DNA of 6,196 nucleotides from Bacillota bacterium (GCA_023418755.1 JAEZZE010000148.1:1-6196), one strand, 5' to 3'; positions 1 to 5,560 are shown, counted from the stretch's first letter. The notes: generated by a model not told the origin, from the sequence alone. Translations and numbers: made by a program.

Positions 1-338
1 GGTCAGGAATTAGCTCGCGTGGTGATACTATTGGTTCGGTTTCGGGGAGATAGTGGGGGATTAGCTCGCGTGGCGGCACTATTGGTCCGGATTCGGGGAT
101 ATGGTCGGGGATTAGCTCGCGTGGCGATCCTATTGGTTTGAATACGGGAAGATGGCCGGGGTTTAGCTCGCATGGTGATACTATTGGTTCAGATTCAGGG
201 AGATAGTCGGGGATTAGCTCGCGTGGCGGCACTATCGGTTCAGATTCGGGAAGATTGGCCGGGGGTTAGCTCGCGTGATGACACTATCGGTTCGGATTCG
301 GGAAGATGGCCGGGGTTTAGCTCGCGTGGCGGCGCTAT
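1..338 (+). repeat. Degenerate 51-bp tandem repeat array
   Basis: Each unit begins with TTAGCTCGC, found at 10, 61, 112, 163, 214, 266 and 317. The spacing is 51 bp throughout except for one 52-bp unit (214-265). Positions 1-9 are the tail of an earlier unit, so the array continues left of the window. The last unit decays after about 338. The unit core is TTAGCTCGCGTGG, then a variable block of about 6 bp, CTATTGGTTC, GATTCGGG and a G-rich end. There are no unique spacers, so this is not CRISPR. It is unlikely to be coding: the 52-bp unit breaks any frame, and no open frame here has a ribosome binding site. The + strand is G-rich throughout. Function is unknown; it resembles an intergenic minisatellite. 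Confidence 0.93.
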
Positions 339-355
339 GAGCGACTCGACTGCGG

Positions 356-375
356 CCCGCCCGGCCCCCTCCCCC
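356..375 (-). other. Potential G-quadruplex (C-rich on + strand)
   Basis: The - strand carries four G runs of 5, 5, 3 and 3 bases separated by loops of 1, 2 and 1 bases, read from 375 down to 356. This satisfies the usual G3+N1-7 quadruplex pattern with very short loops. It lies between the end of the tandem array and the sdpR promoter, about 50 bp upstream of the -35 box, on the template strand of the operon. The pattern is seen directly. Folding in the cell, and any effect on transcription, is inference. Confidence 0.5.
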
Positions 376-426
376 ATCTGCACTTCACTCAGGCAGGCGA
401 AATTTGCGATACTTATCGCCGGACGG

Positions 427-455
427 TTGACTCGTTTTAATATTTAGCTTATTAT
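427..455 (+). promoter_or_regulatory. Sigma-A-like promoter of the sdpR-sdpI operon
   Basis: The -35 box TTGACT is at 427-432 and the -10 box TATTAT at 450-455, separated by exactly 17 bp. Each box matches the consensus at five of six positions. Transcription should start near 462, giving a leader of about 60 nt before the sdpR ATG at 525. The -10 box lies inside the first TTTAG-N8-CTAAA dyad, and the second dyad begins just after the predicted start, an arrangement expected for steric repression by the encoded ArsR-type regulator. Confidence 0.82.
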
Positions 456-460
456 CTAAA
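443..460 (+). promoter_or_regulatory. Putative SdpR operator 1 (over the -10 box)
   Basis: TTTAGCTTATTATCTAAA is an 18-bp dyad (TTTAG-N8-CTAAA) that covers the -10 box. It matches the second dyad, 25 bp downstream, at 15 of 18 positions. ArsR/SmtB-family dimers bind AT-rich imperfect palindromes in their own promoters, and SdpR-family proteins are described as autorepressors. The dyad is seen directly; which protein binds it is inferred. Confidence 0.68.
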
Positions 461-467
461 TATAAGA

Positions 468-485
468 TTTAGATGTTTATCTAAA
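468..485 (+). promoter_or_regulatory. Putative SdpR operator 2 (just downstream of +1)
   Basis: TTTAGATGTTTATCTAAA has perfect 7-bp arms (TTTAGAT / ATCTAAA) around a 4-bp centre. It sits at about +6 to +24 relative to the predicted start. Its centre is 25 bp from that of the first dyad, roughly two and a half helical turns. The left arm of this site and the right arm of the first also form an ATCTAAA-N7-TTTAGAT dyad (454-474), so the four half-sites are nearly regularly spaced (13, 12 and 13 bp). Confidence 0.7.
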
Positions 486-524
486 CATTAAATTAAGCCC
501 CTTCATGGAAGGAGGGATCAGCGC

Positions 525-803
525 ATGAACGACGCCTTCAAGGCTCTGTCGGATCCGACAAGACGGAAAATTTTGCAGCTGTTGAAGGAGCGGGACCTGT
601 CCGCCGGCGATATCGCCGACCATTTCGACATATCGAAGCCGAGCATCTCGCATCACTTGAACATTCTGAAGCAAGCCCAGCTGGTTCAGGACGAAAGACA
701 AGGACAGAGCATCATCTACTCCATCAATATGACCGTGATGCAGGAAGCCATGAGCTGGTTTCTCGGCATGATCGGCACCAAAGGAGAGACTCACCATGAC
801 TAA
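525..803 (+). CDS. sdpR: ArsR/SmtB-type winged-helix autorepressor, SdpR family
   Basis: This 92-residue protein is a compact winged-helix DNA-binding repressor. It opens with MNDAFKALSDPTRRKILQLL, the standard ArsR-family first helices. A helix-turn-helix follows at about residues 26-50 (recognition helix SKPSISHHLNILK), then a beta-wing at about 55-67 (ERQGQSIIYSIN). It has no cysteine cluster, so it is not a metal sensor of the ArsR/CadC type. Full length is normal for the family. The ATG is supported by GGAAGGAGG about 10 bp upstream. In B. subtilis, SdpR represses sdpRI and is sequestered at the membrane by toxin-bound SdpI. The adjoining SdpI homologue, the 8-bp gene overlap and the two dyads over the promoter support the same role here. 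The partnership is inferred from the family. Confidence 0.9.
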   Translation: MNDAFKALSDPTRRKILQLLKERDLSAGDIADHFDISKPSISHHLNILKQAQLVQDERQGQSIIYSINMTVMQEAMSWFLGMIGTKGETHHD

Positions 804-1485
804 TTCCGCCGACAACAACGAAAACAAACCGGCCGTCTGGTCGAAAAACGACTGGATTCTGCTCGCCGCCAACGCCGCGATTTTCACCGCGCTGTTTCTG
901 GCCTTCAACCACCGGCTTCCCGATATCGTAGCATCCCACTACAATATCGACGGCGAAGCGGACCGCACGATGACCAAATGGAGCTTCTGGCTCATGAACG
1001 CCGCGCTGACGGTCGCGGTGCCGGCGCTGCTGTCCGTCATGCGATACGTAGACCCGCGCAAACGCAACTACGCCCGGTTCGAGAGTTATTATTACTTGAT
1101 GCGCTGGGCGATCAGCCTGTTTCTCCACTCCGTGCTGCTTCTCGTGATTTTGGACAATGTCGGTCACAAGTTGCCGATGCTCAATCTGGTCGTGGGCGGA
1201 ATAGGGCTGCTGTGGATCATCATCGGCAACCGGATGGGACAGGTGCGCAGCAACTTTTTTATCGGGATCCGCACGCCTTGGGCCTTGATGGACGAACGCA
1301 ACTGGCGCTTGACCCATCGATTGGGAGGCCGCTTATGGGTCGTCGCCGGCATCGCCATGTTCCTGTCGGCCTGGCTGGCGCCGGCGAGCTGGTCGGTCGG
1401 AATTCTGCTGGCCTGCGCCTTGTCCAGCGCGCTGGTGCCCGCTCTCTATTCTTACCTGATCTTCAAGAAGAATTCCCAAGCTTAG
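796..1485 (+). CDS. sdpI: SdpI-family polytopic membrane protein (immunity/signalling)
   Basis: This 229-residue protein has about six hydrophobic segments, near residues 20-38, 66-83, 104-120, 127-144, 179-196 and 200-222. The N-terminal half carries a DUF1648-like motif (LPDIVASHYNIDGEADR, about 41-57, then TKW). The C-terminal half carries the diagnostic SdpI motif, GNRMGQVRSNFFIGIRTPW at 144-162 followed by NWRLTHRLGG. In B. subtilis, SdpI protects against the SdpC toxin and, when bound to it, captures SdpR at the membrane to relieve repression. The ATG lies inside the end of sdpR (8-bp overlap) behind AAGGAGAG, so the two are translationally coupled. No SdpC-like gene is in the window, so this is either an orphan immunity protein or a sensor of another envelope signal. 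Family assignment is firm; the ligand is unknown. Confidence 0.92.
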   Translation: MTNSADNNENKPAVWSKNDWILLAANAAIFTALFLAFNHRLPDIVASHYNIDGEADRTMTKWSFWLMNAALTVAVPALLSVMRYVDPRKRNYARFESYYYLMRWAISLFLHSVLLLVILDNVGHKLPMLNLVVGGIGLLWIIIGNRMGQVRSNFFIGIRTPWALMDERNWRLTHRLGGRLWVVAGIAMFLSAWLAPASWSVGILLACALSSALVPALYSYLIFKKNSQA

Positions 1486-1525
1486 GCTAACCGCCAAAAT
1501 CCCATCTTCCGGAGGTATAAATACT

Positions 1526-3181
1526 ATGAGAACAACCGTATTGATCGCAACCACGTCCGCCCTGCTTTTTTCCGGGATTCCGCATTCGGCATCCGCGGCG
1601 GGGACGGCGTACAAGCTGAACATCGACAATCAGGCCATCGCTTTCTCAGACGCCCAGCCGTACAAGAGCGGCCAAGACATTATGCTGCCGCTGCGTCAAA
1701 CCGCTCAAGCGCTCGGCCTCAAAGTCGAATACCTTCCCGTTTCCAAGGAAGCCGCGGTCTCCGGCCCCGACGTCACGGCAATCGTAAGGTCCGGCAGCGG
1801 CGAAGCCCGTCTTGGAGAAGGCCGGGTGGATTTCGGCGCGGACGCAGCCGTCAAAGCTAACCGCATGTTCGTCCCGCTCTCCTTCTTCGAGCGAGCGCTC
1901 GGATTGCGCACCGCCGTTCAAGAAGATACCGCGACCGCAGCCATTTTCACCTCCGAACAACAAGAAGACGTCGTGCGCGCGATCGTCGAACGGCTGATCG
2001 CGGGCGAATACCGGCAGCTATCGGACATTTACTTCAACGATAAGATGAAGCAAGCCGTACCGGTCGAGGCGCTGAAAGCGGGTTGGGAACAAACGACGGC
2101 GACCGCCGGCGAGCTGATTGGAGCGCAAGTGAACCAGGCCACCTCGGAGACTCCGGATCAGCGCCAATACGTCGTCCAGCTATCCTTCGCCAAGGCGAGA
2201 GCGGCTTTGACGCTCAGCCTTAGCGCCGATAATCAAGTAACCGGTTTATGGCTGAAACCCATTGCGGAACAAATAGCGGCTCCGGACAGTCTGCTCGAAG
2301 AAGAAGTCGTCGTCGGGGAAGGTACGAAGTACCCGCTTCCCGGCACGCTGACGCTGCCGAAAAACGCGTCCGGTCCTCTGCCGGCGGTCGTCCTCGTGCA
2401 CGGCTCCGGTCCGAGCGACCGGGACGAAACCGTCGGTCTGGCCAAGCCGTTCCGCGATCTCGCGTGGGGACTTGCCGAGCAGGGCATCGCCGTACTTCGT
2501 TATGACAAGAGAACTTACGTTCATGGGCAGAGCTTCACGCCCGATATGCTCGCGTCGTTTACCGTCAAGGACGAGACGGTCGACGATGCCGTCGCGGCGG
2601 CGAAGCTGCTAAAGGCAGACGACCGCATCGACGCGTCGAAAGTATACGTCGTCGGCCACAGCCTGGGCGGCATGCTGGCCCCCCGCATCGACGCCGACGG
2701 CGGAGATTTCGCCGGACTCGCTATCCTCGCCGGTTCTCCGCGGACGCTCTGGGAAATCATCGCGGACCAGAACGCGGCGGTGATCGCCGCGATGGACGAC
2801 GGCGACCCGGCGAAAGCGGCCAGCAAAGCGCTGGTCGCCGCCGAATCCGAGAAGGCGCAAGCCATCTCCCGCTTGACCGACGAAGAAGCGAAAGCGCAAA
2901 CCGTGTTCGGCGTTCCGGCGTACTACTTCAAAGAGATGGATAGTCGCGGAGCCGACGGACTCGCCGCCAAACTAACCAAACCGGTGCTCGTGCTTCAAGG
3001 GGAAGCCGACGTTCAAGTGTACGCGGATAAGGACTACGTGCAATGGCAAGAAACTCTGAAGAGTAACGACAAAGCTTCGTTTAAGCTCTATCCGGGCTTG
3101 AACCACTTCTTCGCCAAGAGCGCGGGCGGCAAAGTAGAATCGGAAGTCGTTCGGGATATCGCCGATTGGATCAACCGCTAA
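1526..3181 (+). CDS. Secreted alpha/beta hydrolase with copper amine oxidase-like N-terminal domain
   Basis: This 551-residue protein starts with a signal peptide (about 1-25, probable cleavage after SASA). A copper amine oxidase-like N-terminal domain follows at about 28-143 (LPLRQTAQALGLKVEY, MFVPLSFFERALGL), a probable surface or wall-binding module. A DUF3887-like segment spans about 145-246. An alpha/beta hydrolase occupies about 260-551. Catalytic features are visible: the HGSGPSDRD oxyanion-hole region at 292-300, nucleophile Ser379 in GHSLGG, acid Asp495 in VLQGEADVQV and His527 in PGLNHFF. It should act outside the membrane as an esterase or peptidase-like hydrolase; the substrate cannot be told from sequence. 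The ATG has GGAGG 10 bp upstream. It begins 40 bp after sdpI with no clear promoter or terminator between them, so co-transcription is plausible. The gene appears intact. Confidence 0.88.
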   Translation: MRTTVLIATTSALLFSGIPHSASAAGTAYKLNIDNQAIAFSDAQPYKSGQDIMLPLRQTAQALGLKVEYLPVSKEAAVSGPDVTAIVRSGSGEARLGEGRVDFGADAAVKANRMFVPLSFFERALGLRTAVQEDTATAAIFTSEQQEDVVRAIVERLIAGEYRQLSDIYFNDKMKQAVPVEALKAGWEQTTATAGELIGAQVNQATSETPDQRQYVVQLSFAKARAALTLSLSADNQVTGLWLKPIAEQIAAPDSLLEEEVVVGEGTKYPLPGTLTLPKNASGPLPAVVLVHGSGPSDRDETVGLAKPFRDLAWGLAEQGIAVLRYDKRTYVHGQSFTPDMLASFTVKDETVDDAVAAAKLLKADDRIDASKVYVVGHSLGGMLAPRIDADGGDFAGLAILAGSPRTLWEIIADQNAAVIAAMDDGDPAKAASKALVAAESEKAQAISRLTDEEAKAQTVFGVPAYYFKEMDSRGADGLAAKLTKPVLVLQGEADVQVYADKDYVQWQETLKSNDKASFKLYPGLNHFFAKSAGGKVESEVVRDIADWINR

Positions 3182-3193
3182 GCAGCAAGACGG

Positions 3194-3514
3194 CTAGTCG
3201 TTGCCGAGCGCCTTCAAACCGACGACCGCAGCGACGACCAGCGCGAGAAAAAAGATTCTCCGGGGCTTGCGGGACTCTCCGTACAGCAGCATGCCGACGA
3301 GCGTCCCGCCGACCGTACCGATCGCGGTCCATACCGCGTAGGCGGTGCCCATCGATATCGTTCTCATCGCCACGGACAGCAGTCCGAAGCTGACGATGAA
3401 ACCCACGACAAGCAGGAGGAAACTCCGCTTGTCTTTTTTCTCTTTCAACCGGTTCATGGCCAGTACGCCGACCACTTCGAACAATCCCGCGAAAACAAGC
3501 GCAATCCAAGCCAT
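3194..3514 (-). CDS. ykkD: SMR efflux subunit, YkkD type
   Basis: This 106-residue protein has four transmembrane helices and is the second subunit of a paired small multidrug resistance transporter. Glu13 in FAGLFEVVG is the conserved proton/substrate-coupling acid of the family. The helix 3 signature is TAYAVWTAIGT, with Tyr59 and Trp62. MNRLKEKK in loop 1 and the RRIFFLALVV segment in helix 4 resemble B. subtilis YkkD as I recall it. The ATG overlaps the ykkC stop by one base (TAATG), with AAGGAGG upstream inside ykkC, so the two are translationally coupled. An in-frame reading can be extended upstream through ykkC, but that would discard this start and site. The helix 3 motif reads WTA where most family members have WTG. 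Likely job: proton-coupled export of guanidinium or related cations as a heteromer with YkkC. Confidence 0.9.
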   Translation of the reverse strand: MAWIALVFAGLFEVVGVLAMNRLKEKKDKRSFLLLVVGFIVSFGLLSVAMRTISMGTAYAVWTAIGTVGGTLVGMLLYGESRKPRRIFFLALVVAAVVGLKALGND

Positions 3515-3852
3515 TATTCGCTCGCCTCCTTCGGTTTGGCATCCGTCGTCATTTTCAGCCCGCCGATCCCGACGATCAGCACGGCAATCAAGAGCAATTT
3601 GACCGCATCCCACTCGGCTCCGAAAAACAAAGATTCGGCCAGCACCGTACCTGCCGCCCCGATGCCCGTAAACACCGCGTAAACCGTGCCGACGGGCAAT
3701 TCGCGCGTTGCCCGCAGCAGCCCTGCAAAGCTGAGCACGATACCGATAGCGGTTAAAGCCCATTCTCCCGCGTTAGATGCGTGCTTCAAGCCGGAGACCC
3801 ATCCGACCTCGCACACTCCCGCTGCCAAAATCAGCAACCAAGACCGATTCAT
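3514..3852 (-). CDS. ykkC: SMR efflux subunit, YkkC type
   Basis: This 112-residue protein has four transmembrane helices and is the first subunit of the paired SMR transporter. Glu15 in AAGVCEVGW is the conserved coupling acid. The segments GLKHASNAGEWALTAIGI and ELPVGTVYAVFTGIGAAGTV resemble B. subtilis YkkC closely from memory. Its helix 3 has Phe61 where the partner has Trp62, an asymmetry typical of the YkkC/YkkD pair. A hydrophilic tail (TTDAKPKEASE) follows helix 4. The start is the ATG at 3852, with GGAGG 11 nt upstream; a longer in-frame reading would run through that site. A guanidine-I riboswitch and terminator precede the gene, which argues for guanidinium export as the physiological role. 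Assignment to the YkkC subfamily is strong; substrate is inferred from the riboswitch. Confidence 0.92.
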   Translation of the reverse strand: MNRSWLLILAAGVCEVGWVSGLKHASNAGEWALTAIGIVLSFAGLLRATRELPVGTVYAVFTGIGAAGTVLAESLFFGAEWDAVKLLLIAVLIVGIGGLKMTTDAKPKEASE

Positions 3853-3913
3853 GATTCCATGCACCTCCGAATATAGTCTGTCCTGCCGGCGAGCCCGGGT
3901 TTCCCGAAACGAC

Positions 3914-3988
3914 AAAAAAAGCCCGGAGCATCGCAGGACCTTCGCGAGCCTTGCAGGCGTCGCGGGTCGTCATCGATACTCCCGGGCT
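3914..3988 (-). terminator. Riboswitch-controlled intrinsic terminator upstream of ykkC
   Basis: On the - strand, the arm at 3988-3974 (AGCCCGGGAGTATCG) pairs with the arm at 3933-3920 (CGATGCTCCGGGCT), leaving one bulged G and one G-U pair. Seven U residues follow at 3920-3914. The loop is itself structured, with CGCGA/TCGCG and GCCT/AGGC stems. The 5' arm is part of the conserved 3' end of the guanidine-I aptamer. Aptamer and terminator are therefore mutually exclusive, the expected logic of an ON switch: ligand-bound aptamer prevents termination. Confidence 0.88.
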
Positions 3989-4085
3989 TTTATCCCTCCG
4001 TGTCCATCCAGCCCCGGCGGGCGGATGCGCTCCCTCTCGGACCGAACCGGCGCCATTCCGCGCCGTGGAACCCTAGGGACCATAT
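3979..4085 (-). promoter_or_regulatory. Guanidine-I riboswitch (ykkC-yxkD class) aptamer
   Basis: Read on the - strand, the conserved blocks of this class appear in order. CTAGGGTTCC is at 4076-4067. GGTCCGAGAGG is near 4043-4033. ACACGGAGGGATAAAAGCCC runs from 4003 to about 3984, followed by GGGAG. Helices that fit the fold are visible: CGGCGC/GCGCCG (4065-4060 with 4053-4048) and CATCC/GGATG (4027-4023 with 4009-4005). The class senses guanidinium and controls guanidine exporters and guanidine-degrading enzymes. Here it precedes ykkC-ykkD, its classic context in B. subtilis. The exact 5' edge is approximate. The motif matches are direct; ligand identity follows from the class, since variant subclasses with other ligands differ in core bases I cannot fully align by eye. 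Confidence 0.93.
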
Positions 4086-4103
4086 TCCTGATGATCACTT
4101 TCA

Positions 4104-4132
4104 AAAATACTAAACCTCGCGGCGGCTGTCAA
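4104..4132 (-). promoter_or_regulatory. Promoter of the ykkC-ykkD riboswitch operon
   Basis: On the - strand, TTGACA (4132-4127) is a perfect -35 box. It is followed, after exactly 17 bp, by TATTTT (4109-4104) as a four-of-six -10 box. Transcription would start near 4097, just before the riboswitch aptamer. The -35 box includes the TGA stop codon (4131-4129) of the upstream PDZ gene, so the promoter is nested at the very end of that gene. Confidence 0.75.
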
Positions 4133-5553
4133 GACTTCATTCGCGCTTGGGCGCGCGGCGGAAGTCCGGCTTCCTTCTCGGCTTGCTCTCTCTCCGCTTT
4201 GGCCAACGCCTCCGCCGCGGCTTGCGCGGCCGCCGCCTGCTCCGCGGCCGCGAGCTCGGCTTCGTGGCGCGCCTCCTGGTACCTCATGGTCGGAGAGTTG
4301 CGGAGCCTGCGCGCTCCCGCCTCCCGCAGTCCTTGCCAGATCGATGCGGATCGCGGAGATGCGACGAATTCGACGTCGTCGTCCGGAGCCAGAATGACGC
4401 CGAGCTGGTAATGCTCCCCTTCGTAACGCGCCCGCTGCAGAAACTTGACGTGTCCTTCCCGGTTCACGACCTCCAGCTTGCAGTAGGCCGATTGAAGCTG
4501 CAGAGCGGCATGCAGCTCTTCTTTGGTCCGCACGATGGCCCCGTTAACCTTCTTAATGACTTCCCCGGCCTGAAGGCCGAGCGCGGACGCTGGCGTACCG
4601 GGCAATACCGCCAGCACCTTCACTCCCGTGCCGTCCTGGGAATACAGAGAGGCTTTGCCTGATTCCATCCACTTGCCGATCCAGAGCAAGCCCTCGTGCA
4701 GCAGGAATGCGGCTGCCGAAGCGATCGCCACAAGCGGCGGCCAAAATTCGGCGCAGACGGCCAAGCCGGCGATGATCGCTCCGTAGAGCATGATCCAATT
4801 GCCCGACGTCTTCGCTTTGCGCTCCGCCCAGTAGGCCGTCGTCCGGTCGCTGAAGCCGATCAGCACGGGGAAAGCCAGCAGGCTCCAAGCCGTCGCGTCG
4901 CCTCCGAACAAAGGCGCCCAGGGTAACGAGAACCCTCCGCCGGACGATGGAACGAGCCATAGCAGCGGGACGGGCCATACTCCGGCGACGGCGTAAGCGC
5001 CCATCGCCTTGCCTCTTTTCCCCTGAAGAAACAGCGGAATCGCGATCGTCTTGTTCTGCAAGCGAACGAGAAAACCTTCCGCGATATGAAGAAGCCCGGC
5101 AATGAAGAGCAGCGCGGGAACGTCGATCGCCAGCAGCATGCGCAGCGCCTCGGCCGCCGGGCCATCGGCGACGCCGAAGCCCGTCCATTCCGCCGCGTAC
5201 TGCAGCAAACCCAGAGCGCCGGCCGCATAAGCCAGACAAATAAATCGGAATTGAAACAGCGCCAGAACGCCCATCGCGATCCAGACGAACATCAGCGTCT
5301 CGCCGTTGAGCGCCGCTCCCGCCCCCATGCCCGCCAAGGACAGAGCCGCTCCCGCGGCAAGGCCCGCTCCGATTCTCGCGAGCGTCAGGCGCAGAGTCCC
5401 GTAGAGCCGAACGTGGTACAGCCTGCGCTGCAGCGTAACCGTATGACGGGCATGCCACCATACGAGCGCGACCGCGATATAGAAATAAGGGAGGGTGAAC
5501 AGGCCGATCGCGGCTTGTCCGGCTTCCCTCAGCACGTTCAAAACATCATCCAC
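4129..5553 (-). CDS. Polytopic PDZ-domain protein, MinJ-like
   Basis: This 474-residue protein begins with an N-terminal membrane region of about eight hydrophobic segments (about residues 13-33, 56-80, 86-118, 136-157, 183-201, 222-235, 252-270 and 272-292). A PDZ domain follows at about 300-390 (VKVLAVLPGTPASALGLQAG, then EVIKKVNGAIV). The C-terminal tail is Ala/Glu-rich and helical, probably coiled coil (about 425-462), with a basic end. It lies directly downstream of ctpB, as minJ does in B. subtilis. There MinJ bridges DivIVA and MinCD at division sites and poles. The GTG start at 5553 is chosen because AGGAAGGAGGA lies 8 nt upstream. A TTG 66 bp further out falls within a terminator stem. 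It is longer than B. subtilis MinJ (about 400 residues), mostly through the tail. PDZ membrane-protein identity is firm; MinJ orthology rests on synteny and architecture. Confidence 0.85.
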   Translation of the reverse strand: MDDVLNVLREAGQAAIGLFTLPYFYIAVALVWWHARHTVTLQRRLYHVRLYGTLRLTLARIGAGLAAGAALSLAGMGAGAALNGETLMFVWIAMGVLALFQFRFICLAYAAGALGLLQYAAEWTGFGVADGPAAEALRMLLAIDVPALLFIAGLLHIAEGFLVRLQNKTIAIPLFLQGKRGKAMGAYAVAGVWPVPLLWLVPSSGGGFSLPWAPLFGGDATAWSLLAFPVLIGFSDRTTAYWAERKAKTSGNWIMLYGAIIAGLAVCAEFWPPLVAIASAAAFLLHEGLLWIGKWMESGKASLYSQDGTGVKVLAVLPGTPASALGLQAGEVIKKVNGAIVRTKEELHAALQLQSAYCKLEVVNREGHVKFLQRARYEGEHYQLGVILAPDDDVEFVASPRSASIWQGLREAGARRLRNSPTMRYQEARHEAELAAAEQAAAAQAAAEALAKAEREQAEKEAGLPPRAQARMKS

Positions 5554-5560
5554 GCTTCTT

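Noticed and set aside
1..338. CRISPR array
   Set aside because: The whole 51-bp unit repeats with scattered drift; there are no unique spacers and no cas genes.
172..447. 91-codon + strand reading frame running through the repeat array
   Set aside because: It consists of repeat units, changes composition once the array ends, has no ribosome binding site, and runs over the sdpR promoter.
477..908. 143-codon - strand frame over sdpR
   Set aside because: It is antisense to a clear ArsR-family gene and covers its operator; it is a high-GC shadow with no recognisable motif.
724..1317. 197-codon - strand frame over sdpI
   Set aside because: It is antisense to a well-recognised SdpI gene, is low-complexity, and has no ribosome binding site.
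978..1490. 170-codon + strand frame inside sdpI
   Set aside because: It is the alternate frame of sdpI, Arg/Ala/Gly-rich as expected for a high-GC shadow.
3853..3915. Longer ykkC start giving 133 residues
   Set aside because: The extension covers the GGAGG site and adds a charged stretch not found in SMR proteins, which start just before helix 1.
3686..4411. 241-codon + strand frame across the riboswitch and SMR genes
   Set aside because: It is antisense to ykkC, the riboswitch and the end of the PDZ gene; its Ala/Ser-rich composition is a shadow.
4553..5461. 302-codon - strand frame within the PDZ gene
   Set aside because: It is a frame-shifted shadow of the PDZ gene, Arg/Gly-rich with no hydrophobic segments, whereas the PDZ frame has clear membrane segments and a PDZ motif.
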